This document shows positions 35,901 to 47,900 of a stretch of DNA of 64,000 nt, piece after piece. Made by a program: the position numbers and the translations under genes. The notes under the pieces are model-generated. The model worked only from the letters and a program-made list of their open reading frames with translations, was not told where the DNA came from and did no database searches. Each line of letters begins with the position of its first letter. The stretch's first letter is position 1. Origin of the DNA: Branchiostoma floridae (taxonomy: Eukaryota; Chordata; Leptocardii; Amphioxiformes; Branchiostomatidae); contig NC_049992.1 in the NCBI RefSeq assembly GCF_000003815.2, forward strand, positions 19,607,111-19,671,110. Reading direction: 5' to 3'.

Positions 35901-38067
35901 CCGCGAAATTAAATCCCCGCGAACTTAAATGCATTTACAGTATTATTTTCAGTCCCATTGGTAATGCATTACAGGGCATGTAACAAACGTTACCGGTAAC
36001 GTTTGTTACAACGGTAGACTTAACCCTGTTTTCTTCGAAAGGACTTACCTTATTGACTACATCATTTAGGTATAAGTGGATGTCCATAGGGACATTTGAA
36101 AAGTGGGAAGCTTTTTTACACCAGGTCAAATAGAAAGCTTAGACAGCATCGAACAATGGTAACGTTTGTTACAGTCATTTCTGTACAACAATTTGTTAAG
36201 CAAGGTGGGATACAAATGACAGTCAACAACCCTTTCTTGTTTCTTTAGAAAGCCAGAAAAACTGTGCAGCGTCACAAAAATGGCCATTTCTAGTCTTATA
36301 CGTGCATAATATAACCGTGGCAACCATCGTCCTAGCGGTGGTAACGTTTGTTACAGAATCTGGCGACAGGCATAAACCACCTCACACAGCCTCCAAGATC
36401 AGTGACAGGAGCGATCTGACGTGATCGGGCAGAGGGCCTGGGTAGTTGGTTTCACCTACGGAACAATCATTCTGGGAACTGAATTGTTACATTCTTGGCT
36501 ACTATTTGAATTCTTCGTTTCTTCTCAGGCGACAGCCATTTTTTAGGGTGTGAAATCCCACCCGTGGCTATATTAATCTTCTAACCCATCAACCTATGCG
36601 AATGTTGTGGTGCATATTTTGTAAAACATTGGGCTTGTGGAAAAATGAAGGAAATAGTGATGTTGTCTATAATTTGCTCCATATCAACGCGTAAAGTCAG
36701 GCGACAGCATTTCGACATTTAAATGAGAATGAGCCAATAGCGACCCAGCTAACTCGTCTGACATGTTACCTGTTTACGTTTGTCCAATTTGTATTGTTTT
36801 TCCAACGACCTGTGGGGCCTGGTGGAGGCAAATACTTCAATGCGCGCCTCATACGGACTTAAATATATACGCAAGTGTGACCCCACCTTAAAGGAGGCTA
36901 TACTACATCACAGACTGAGTCAGTGGTTGTATATTGGGTTTCAGCATCTATTAACATTTGCTAATTGCTATTCACATAAGTTATTTTTATCACTGATTTT
37001 AAATCTAGCCTGTCCAGAACCATATAGAATAGATTAGAATAGGATAGAGAAGATTAAGATATGATAGAAAAGAAAGGGATATGATAGATTACTGAAGTAT
37101 GAAATATAAATACAAAGTAATCTTTACAACCGTGATTTCCGTAAAACCATGTTACAACCAGGTAGAGCTAACCACCTGTTTAAATATATTTTGAAATAGT
37201 AATATTATGTGATTTTACCTATTTTGTGCAGTTGTCGCATCTAAAGATTTGCTTGTCTAGTTTCTTGATATTCACGTGGTTAGAAGCGAAAGTATTGAAC
37301 CAGCGGCTACTACGAAGGATGGTATCCAGGCTACTTAGTATCAGTAGATCATGAGTAAAATTATGACGTTATGTTTACATTTAATCTGTTGTGTCAAAGG
37401 GTTGCTGTGCTTGTTTTGCCGTAAAGAGTTTTTTGTTGCCGTTGCATTTTCTATGACTCAAGATTCTTTTTTTTTAATGACCCACACAGGTTTTTAAGAG
37501 AGAAACTGACTCCAAAGCAGCCCCGACTGACCGGCTCCCGACATCCCCTGCGAACGTGGGAAGGGACCGACACCTCATTCCTAGTGACGCCATCACCATC
37601 AACTACCGCGCGGAGCCTCTCGGGAAGGGCGAGTTCGGCATCGTGTACCGGGGTGTCTGGAGAAGGGAAGACGGGCAGAGGGTGGGTGGAGTAAAGTTTG
37701 GATTATTTGAAATGATAGAAGAACGCTAGACTATCAGAGAGAGCAGACTGTCCCTTTGAGCACGTACGCATTAGAATCACAGACGCACACGCCAGCGCGC
37801 GCGCATGTACACGCGTGTTTGCAATAGGAGTAAAGTTACAGCCACACACACACAAACGCACACAAACACGAGCACGCAGAGACACGCACATAAACACCCA
37901 CCCACTCACAAACAAACATTTTTTAAAGTACAGACATGCGCAATTGCACTAACATACATATCAGTACACACACACACAGACACACACACACGAGATTATA
38001 CACAAACAACACACACTTGCACAAATCACGCAAAGACACTGAAACACAAACACACATATAAACAGAT

Positions 38068-38102
<35 letters not shown>

Positions 38103-38907
38103 AACTAACACCTTGATCAAGAAAAGTTGTTTACTTCATCGAGTTTTAATGGAAATGAAGGCCGTTACGCTGATATTTGTTTTCGTCAATCACAACAACC
38201 AAACTCTAAGCTGACCCATACTGAAACCAATACCAGTATGTTGAGTAAAGTAGCCCATACCACAGTAGGGAGTTAAATGAAGGCCCACTGTATCAGGCAG
38301 TGTTTAGTACATGTGATGAACACAGCGTGCTGTAGGTCCCGTTTACTAGTACATGCGTGGTGTCGACATGTCATTTTCGTGGTGGGCTTGCGTCTTACTA
38401 ACTAGACAGGACTGCCGGGGGCACTTCCGCTTGACACAACAGCCCGGGGAAGTCAGAATCGCTCTGGTTCGACCCTGGGTCCGTCTTATTTGTAGACAGC
38501 TAATCACAAAAAGCAGTGTTTTTACTGAAGCGAATAGTGTCAAAGGGCAGTCAGGAAAAAACAAGTAGCTCTTTCGACAAGTCTGCAAGCTCAAAAATAC
38601 GTTATAAATATGACAGGTGCCATCCCTTTACTACTATAGGAAATACCGAATGTGGATCTAAAGTTTATATATCTTTATTTTGTATTTATTGGTCACTTTC
38701 CACTGCAGTCTACAAGTCTCCAATTACACACACACACATACACACATACACACACACACACATACAAACAAACACACACGCACGCACGCACGTACGTACG
38801 CGCGTACACACACACAAACACACACATACATACATACACACACACATACAAACAAACACACACGCACGCACGCACGTACGTACGCGCGTACACACACACA
38901 AACACAC

Positions 38908-38947
<40 letters not shown>

Positions 38948-41900
38948 GCGCGCGCGCACACACGCACACACACAGAAACACACACACACACACACGCGCG
39001 CGCACACACGCACACACACAGAAACACACACACACACACACACACACACTACACACACCCGTGCCCTATCACCCACGGCCTGTTGCCTGTTCCTGACAGC
39101 TAGTCCTATAACTACAAACGCTTCATCAATCTTGTGAGTGTAAGCTATTTGCCCCCGAGCCGACACAGCGACTAGAGAATGGAGAATGGAGAAAACGATC
39201 TGCCCTGGTGTAGTGTTCACTTACAAATCAACAATCCGATTTGCACTCGGCGTAAATACTTTTGTATCCTGCCCTTCTTTGCAGTCGAAAATGTAATATT
39301 GATTTTGAAGTTGTGAAAGAAAAGAAAATATCTTAAACTTTAACCTGGCATTAATTACGGACCGTCCAAATTTTGTGGTAATGTTAATGACCCTTCTCTC
39401 TTTATAAGAATGAATGAATGAACTTTCTCGATGGTATTATTAGACAGGAAGTTATGAATACTACGTGTCGTTTGTAATACGATAACACCCTTCATACGTT
39501 TTACGTCCAAAGAGAAGAGATGTCAGATTCCCTAATGCTGTTAGTGCAATAGTTGGTATTGACCTGTCCTTTTTTTTTCTGTAGACGTCCGACTTCTCTA
39601 AACTCGCCCGTGGCAGTAGTGGTTACCCTCATTCCCCCTGGTAGATATAAGACTCGGGTTCACGTTAAAGTCGTCTAAGTGGTGCGAAGCCAAATAAACG
39701 TGGCCTTGTCGGCTGTGTTTGATGATGGCGGAGTACTTGTCACGGTGGGCTGATTCTTAGCACATGTCGGGGTGTACGTAGTGTATCATTTCATTTCATT
39801 TATATTCTTTAACCAGGTATTACTGTCAGGGCTAATGCCCTGCTTTTCAGGAAACCCTGGGTACAACAAAACTTCACAAACATACAATGCAACAAACAGC
39901 ATAGTTACAAAAAAATAGAACAACAATGCATGATGACATATCAAATTCATATCAATGGGTAACATTCGTATTTAAAATCAGTCCTTGATCGAAATCAGTC
40001 CACGTTTGAATTCCTTTAATGAACTGGAACGCCTCAATTCTACGGTAAGGGTATTCCAAAGTGTTGGTCCATAGTGTTGTATGCCGCCTTTGAAGGACTG
40101 CACATTACTCTGGGGTAATTAGAACCTGTGATAAAAGGAGGAAAATCATCACTAAAGCACACCAATATAATGTTGTAAAAGTGCAGTCATTACCATACGG
40201 CTGTGTTAATTTGATTATATACATACTCGCATTGATCAATGTTCGGCCGTTCCAAAAAAAAAGTTTTCAACAATACTATTAATCGTACAAAGTAGCTGCA
40301 AAGTGAACAAATATGTTCCGCTAATTGTAAAAAAAAAACGGAAAACGTATTATTATTAATGTCATGCCAATGCCGTTTTTAAAATCAAAGAAGAATATGA
40401 AAACAAAAACGAAAAATAGTATACCATACTCAATGGTTTAACTTTCCTTCCCACTTAGATTCCATGTAAACGTTTTTTTTTAATCCGCACGCTCGCATCA
40501 GTTAGGGGTTTCCCAGAGGGGTCATCCATTTATCAAATCGAGATGACCTAACTGTAAAACTAGATATGTCGGGTTTGATTTGGCAAACTTCAGTATTTAT
40601 GACAAATAAATCGAAATTGCACCGGGTTTTGACCTCATTTCCAACGGGTCAGTGCATACCAGTGCAAGACGGGGTCATCTCATGGCGGGAGGGGTGTTGT
40701 AGGGTGGAACACATCGATAGTAAAACAGGTACGCAAGTCTTGAAAAAGATAAACGAAAACATGTCCTTGCTGGGTCATGATCACACAAAAAAGAGAAAGG
40801 AACTGGGTACTAGGAGGAATAGCAGACGAGACAGGAGGTTATGAGGATGACTTCAGTTAAAGGCAACCTAAGCAATATTACAGCGTCAAAGTGGAAATGA
40901 TCTGAATAAGGCAATCTACATGATATTGACATCTACTGCACTGTATTATCACATTTACATAATAATTTTATACTTTGAGCGGTTAAAAACAGCCCAGAGA
41001 CAAGTTGCATGAGGATATTCCTTATTATTGTACCCCCCCAAAATAAGGACTTGATCTGGAATCCTTGTGCAACTCGTACCCGTGCTGTTTTTAACTGCTC
41101 AATTTATGAAATAATGATGTAAATGTGCTAAAATAGTGCATTAGATGTCAATATTATACAGACTGCCTTATTCAGAATATTTCCACTTTTAACAATGCGA
41201 TATTGCTTAGGTTGCCTTTAAATAAGCAGGACAAGTCTGGATCCCTGACTGCTAAGTACATGTATAATATAAGAAGTTTATTTGCAATATAATAACATAG
41301 ACTAGGGTGTTTTTGTTTGAGTTGACATGAAATACTATCCTTCAATACATTCTCGCAATGAAGAAGGTATGAAAATATTTCATAATGTAAACTGTTTGAT
41401 ACACACTAAGTAACATCCCTGACTTTTTTTCTAAATCGACACAGTAGTATATAGTTGTGTGCATGTACTAAGTATATGTCTCGGTGTACATTGTGTATTG
41501 CAGCCGTCGCCAGGACGTACCCTTATGTCATACTTACAGTCATTGGCTAGTTGTTCAGACCTTCCTGACAGACTTAGCGTACAGAGATAAGTAACAGTGA
41601 CACAAATAAAACCCTGGGTCATGTTGGTAACTTGTCAAAACTCAAAACGCCTCTTTGAATCACCTAAATGATCATATGTAGGTTACACAGCACGCTGTTC
41701 TGCAGTCAACTCAAGCCTGACCAACGTTTGTATCCGTTTCTGTAAGGAATACATGTACACTTGTTGTGCCTTGTTCACACGGTTCTAATGTGTTCAAGAA
41801 GCAAATATTAGTTTCCTCGTAGTAGGAACACGTAGGTTTTGTAGACGTTTTAAAAACTCACTAGTAAGTCTAACGGTGGCGGCAGTTAGGATTTCGGCCG

Positions 41901-44900
41901 AGGTAACGTCACAGTCTTCTCTCATGGTGCAATAATAAGATAAAGCGACAGGCGGCGCTGCTGCACGGCATCATTATCACACCTGCTCAAACATCCGGGT
42001 GGCGTGTTTCCTAAGTCCTGGTAACACCCACAAGCTGTTACCATATATAGATGTCGCCGCGGGGTGAAATTGACGGAAGGGGCGTGGTCTTCCAGACAAC
42101 TCACATATGGTACTCTAAAATGGTCACACACAGGCATGGTGAGCCGTGGTTTGGGGGGAACAGCGTTGTGCGATCGGACGGTTCCCCACCATGGTATAAC
42201 ACAAACACGGAGCCCCTGTTGTTGGGTTAAAAAAGCGACACATACCGACCGCTTTGTAAACTCCATGGTGCCAAACCAACTCGACACTCGCCGGAAATTT
42301 TAGGATAACGTCGATTTCAGTTCCGTGTCTGTTTGCTGCATCTTGGTTCTGGGTTCGAATCCGTCACTCAGTGGGGCTCTTTTCACTGTTAATGTTGCTT
42401 CTTATTGCCTTTACCTTGCTTTAACTGTTTCTATTGTAGAAACTTTTGGTAAAGAATTCATAATATTTGACGATATTTCTTTTTTCATGTTTGTTCACTG
42501 TGAGTTACAATCATGCGTCGAAATGACGATGTTCCAGCTTGGCTTATATAAATATTTCTTAAAAGAAAATTATCATTTCGATAAAAGTTTCCTTTTCAAA
42601 TGTTTCCAAACGTTTTCTTTTCTTGAGCATAAGTGCTATGTTAAAAGTACACAAAAATTGTACTGGCGATACATATATCATTGAACAGTAGTAGTTGGAT
42701 CATTGGGCTGCCTTTCTTTGTAGCTATTTACATTGTAAACGAAGTTGGTAACAATAGTTTGGAAAAATCAAAAGACTGTGTCAATGGATCTTTGTCACAA
42801 TCTCTGATGTGACCAGTTGTGGTCGCTGTCGCGCTAATGTTTAAACTCACGTGACTATGGGTCTATGACGTAGTTTTCTTTGCCATATTAATTGAAAAAG
42901 TTAAACTTGAAATTTACCATTTAAGATTGGATGTGCATATACAACAATTGTTACATACAAATGCGCCATATGAATTCTCTGAAACGACTCCATTCGAATA
43001 TTTTCTATTTTCATACTCTTCAGATCCAGTGTGCGGTGAAGACGCTGACCAAGGAAAGATTCGAGACTGCACAGAGCGAGTTCTTCAAGGAGGCTACGAT
43101 CATGTGTAGCATGGAGCACGACAACATCGTGCGACTGTACGGCATCGTGCTGGACTTGTGTCTAGGATCGCTCATGATGGTAGGGTCAGCAACTTGTCCT
43201 AGCTAGATCTTATTGTTATTGGGTGGGCCGACTACTCACTCTTTGCAGCCAGGGGCCGAATTGCGAGCTTACAATAGGCGGGGCTAAATCGCAAGGGTCT
43301 GGAGCGAGCTGCCATTCGGCACCACCCAGGTGACCTTAATACGACAGTAATTGCCCCAGGTACGGCCAGGGTACTGTAGGTACTGTAGATCTGTGAGATA
43401 ACCTGTAAATATTCTCCCCAATCTCTTCCCCTTTGATGGCATGCTTAACACGTGTTCGAGGAAGCGAAAGTATTTTAGTTTGACGCTACTAAAAGTGACT
43501 CATATCATGTCAAACTAAGAAACGGCAGCAGGCTTATCACAGTATGATACAATGTTTTGCCAATTGTTTTCTTTATCTAATTGTTTTTCGTCTGTCGTTT
43601 TTAAAGTGTTTTTGTAAGAAAATTTGATGAATCTGAATGCGTGGATGGAATTCTATCCATTATTCGTGTCTTAAGCCAGGTGAAAAAAAAAAAATTTCAG
43701 TAATGGTTTTAGCTTGGTGGTGTCCTTAAAAAAAGTTGCATTCACGGAGAGCCTGCGAACGAACCACCCGTATCTGCTTGTAACAGTAATGGATCTCACT
43801 CATGAAAAGCCCGGAAGTGTAGGTTCTCCTCTGGAGTTTAAAGAGAACACAATTAAACAAGTTTTTTTTTCACTCATAATCAGGTGTCGGAGTTGGCTCC
43901 CCTTCGCTCCCTGTCTGACTGTTTGCGGGATTGGAACCAGAGACCGCTGTTCCCTGTGGTCATCCTGTGTGACCTGGTCATCCAGATAGCCAGTGGGATG
44001 GAGTATCTGGACAGCAAAGGGCTCGTCCACCGAGACCTTGCCGCTAGAAATATTCTCGTCTTCTCCCCGACTTTGGTAAGCACATACTTGTAGTGTATTG
44101 TTTTATTAGATTATGTTTTGCATTGTTCATGATAGGAAGTTCTACTGGACAACGTACATTTTTTTTGCATATTTTGCAACTATCAATCTTGTGTGCATGA
44201 TAATGCATAACGTTTGGGACCGCGTGTGTGATAATTCTTCACGTTTGGTACCGCATTGTTGGCAGCGACACCTAGCTGCAATGTGGAATAGTACAAGTCA
44301 GTCTTGCTGTGAGGCAGGTAACAGAGGGTTACCGATACGGAGGCTATTGATTATGCATAGGTCTTGGTTGTGAAAAATAACCTTGAACTCTAGTATGTTC
44401 TTGAAGTTTACACGAACTCTCACTGGCTGACTTTAATGCCCCCCCCCCCCCGTGGCAATTGTAGGGCAGGCCGCTAGGGGCGCGATTTAGTCAGGCTATA
44501 TGTTCTTGCGGTTTTAAAAATTTGTCTGGCTTCTCAACCGACAATAGATGATAAAATGGATAGGTCCAAAGTTTGTCTTATTATCAATGATATTTGATGA
44601 TAATTACCAATTCTTATTACTTGACACAGGTAAAGGTGAGTGATTTTGGCCTGACGAGAGCGCTCGGCGTGGGGAGGACGTACTTCAAGACAGCTACAAC
44701 GGACAGGAAACTGCCGTTCGCATGGTGAGTAACCAACGTTCGTCATCAGAGGGTACAAAAATACATCCCCAAATTTATGCACTTCATACTATTGGCGATG
44801 TAGTTTGCCATACTCCAGGTTTGGTGGTAACTATATCAAATACAATGTTTCACATTAAGAACTAAAGCATTATATGCCGAACGCTCTACCAGTTACGCCA

Positions 44901-47900
44901 CGCCCGACGCCATGTGTTAACGTTCTCGTTGCTTTCTGTTATGTCTTGCCTAAGATGTGCACCAGAAGCGATTAACGTTAACGTTCTCGTTGGTTCCTGT
45001 TGTGTCTTGCCTAAGGTGTGCATCAGAAGCGATTAACGTTAACGTTCTCGTTGGTTCCTGTTGTGTTTTGCCTAAGGTGTGCACCAGAAGCGATTAACGT
45101 TAACGTTCTCGTTGGTTCCTGTTGTGTTTTGCCTAAGGTGTGCACCAGAAGCGATTAACGTTAACGTTCTCGTTGATTCCTGTTATGTCCTGCCTAAGGT
45201 GTGCACCAGAAGCGATTAACGTTAACGTTCTCGTTGGTTCCTGTTGTGTCCTGCCTAAGGTGTGCACCAGAAGCGATTAACGTTAACGTTCTCGTTGGTT
45301 CCTGTTGTGTTTTGCCTAAGGTGTGCACCAGAAGCGATTAACGTTAACGTTCTCGTTGATTCCTGTTATGTCCTGCCTAAGGTGTGCATCAGAAGCGATT
45401 AACGTTAACGTTCTTGTTGGTTCCTGTTGTGTCCTGCCTAAGGTGTGCACCAGAAGCGATTAACGTTAACGTTCTCGTTGATTCCTGTTATGTCCTGCCT
45501 AAGGTGTGCAGCAGAAGCGATTAACGTTAACGTTCTTGTTGATTCCTGTTATGTCCTGCCTAAGGTGTGCATCAGAAGCGATTAACGTTAACGACCTCGT
45601 TGGTTCCTGTTGTGTCCTGCCTAAGGTGTGCACCAGAAGCGATTAACGCTAACGTTCTCGTTGGTTCCTGTTGTGTCCTGCCTAAGGTGTGCACCAGAAG
45701 CGATTAACGTTAACGTTCTCGTTGATTCCTGTTATGTCCTGCCTAAGGTGTGCATCAGAAGCGATTAACGTTAACGTTCTTGTTGATTCCTGTTATGTCC
45801 TGCCTAAGGTGTGCACCAGAAGCGATTAACGTTAACGTTCTCGTTGATTCCTGTTATGTCCTGCCTAAGGTGTGCAGCAGAAGCGATTAACGTTAACGTT
45901 CTTCTTGATTCCTGTTATGTCCTGCCTAAGGTGTGCACCAGAAGCGATTTACGTTAACGTTCTCGTTGATTCCTGTTGTGTTTTGCCTAAGGTGTGCATC
46001 AGAAGCGATTAACGTTAACGTTCTCGTTGGTTCCTGTTGTGTCCTGCCTAAGGTGTGCATCAGAAGCGATTTACGTTAACGTTCTCGTTGATTCCTGTTG
46101 TGTCCTGCCTAAGGTGTGCACCAGAAGCGATTAACGTTAACGTTCTCGTTGGTTCCTGTTGTGTTTTGCCTAAGGTGTGCACCAGAAGCGATTAACGTTA
46201 ACGTTCTCGTTGATTCCTGTTTCTGTCCTGCCTAAGGTGTGCATCAGAAGCGATTAACGCTAACGTTCTCGTTGGTTCCTGTTGTGTCCTGCCTAAGGTG
46301 TGCAGCAGAAGCGATTAACGTTAACGTTCTTGTTGATTCCTGTTGTGTCCTGCCTAAGGTGTGCACCAGAAGCGATTAACGTTAACGTTCTCGTTGGTTC
46401 CTGTTGTGTTTTGCCTAAGGTGTGCACCAGAAGCGATTAACGTTAACGTTCTCGTTGATTCCTGTTATGTCCTGCCTAAGGTGTGCATCAGAAGCGATTA
46501 ACGTTAACGTTCTTGTTGATTACTGTTGTGTCCTGCCTAAGGTGTGCATCAGAAGCGATTAACGTTAACGTTCTCGTTGGTTCCTGTTTCTGTCCTGCCT
46601 AAGGTGTGCATCAGAAGCGATTAACGTTAACGTTCTCGTTGGTTCCTGTTGTGTCCTGCCTAAGGTGTGCATCAGAAGCGATTAACGTTAACGTTCTTGT
46701 TGATTCCTGTTATGTCCTGCCTAAGGTGTGCACCAGAAGCGATTAACGTTAACGTTCTCGTTGATTCCTGTTATGTCCTGCCTAAGGTGTGCATCAGAAG
46801 CGATTAACGTTAACGTTCTCGTTGATTCCTGTTATGTCCTGCCTAAGGTGTGCAGCAGAAGCGATTAACGTTAACGTTCTTGTTGATTCCTGTTATGTCC
46901 TGCCTAAGGTGTCAACAGAAGCGATTAACGTTAACGTTCTCGTTGATTCCTGTTATGTCCTGCCTAAGGTGTGCAGCAGAAGCGATTAACGTTAACGTTC
47001 TTCTTGATTCCTGTTATGTCCTGCCTAAGGTGTGCACCAGAAGCGATTTACGTTAACGTTCTCGTTGATTCCTGTTGTGTTTTGCCTAAGGTGTGCATCA
47101 GAAGCGATTAACGTTAACGTTCTCGTTGGTTCCTGTTGTGTCCTGCCTAAGGTGTGCAGCAGAAGCGATTAACGTTAACGTTCTTGTTGATTCCTGTTGT
47201 GTCCTGCCTAAGGTGTGCACCAGAAGCGATTAACGTTAACGTTCTCGTTGGTTCCTGTTGTGTTCTGCCTAAGGTGTGCACCAGAAGCGATTAACGTTAA
47301 CGTTCTCGTTGATTCCTGTTATGTCCTGCCTAAGGTGTGCATCAGAAGCGATTAACGTTAACGTTCTTGTTGATTACTGTTGTGTCCTGCCTAAGGTGTG
47401 CATCAGAAGCGATTAACGTTAACGTTCTCGTTGGTTCCTGTTTCTGTCCTGCCTAAGGTGTGCATCAGAAGCGATTAACGTTAACGTTCTCGTTGGTTCC
47501 TGTTGTGTCCTGCCTAAGGTGTGCATCAGAAGCGATTAACGTTAACGTTCTTGTTGATTCCTGTTATGTCCTGCCTAAGGTGTGCACCAGAAGCGATTAA
47601 CGTTAACGTTCTCGTTGATTCCTGTTATGTCCTGCCTAAGGTGTGCATCAGAAGCGATTAACGTTAACGTTCTCGTTGATTCCTGTTATGTCCTGCCTAA
47701 GGTGTGCAGCAGAAGCGATTAACGTTAACGTTCTTGTTGATTCCTGTTATGTCCTGCCTAAGGTGTGCACCAGAAGCGATTTACGTTAACGTTCTCGTTG
47801 ATTCCTGTTGTGTTTTGCCTAAGGTGTGCATCAGAAGCGATTAACGTTAACGTTCTCGTTGGTTCCTGTTGTGTCCTGCCTAAGGTGTGCACCAGAAGCG

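Larger units (their letters stand above)
35437..36891. mobile_element. 1.45-kb inverted-repeat element with about 130-bp TIRs
   Basis: It starts TTAAGGTGGGGTCACACATG and ends with the inverse GTGTGACCCCACCTTAA. Similarity continues inward for about 130 bp on both sides (ACAGGTCG...AAATTGGACAAA). It lies in kinase intron 2, 43 bp after the donor of exon 2. It carries a nested CGCGGT MITE (35731-35942) and the palindrome at 35979. No transposase frame is visible. Confidence 0.8.

Noticed and set aside
46789-47056. Coding repeats (open frames over three to four 61-bp units)
   Set aside because: The frame shifts every unit because 61 is 3n+1; these frames stay open only thanks to local one-base indels and have no start or splice logic of their own.
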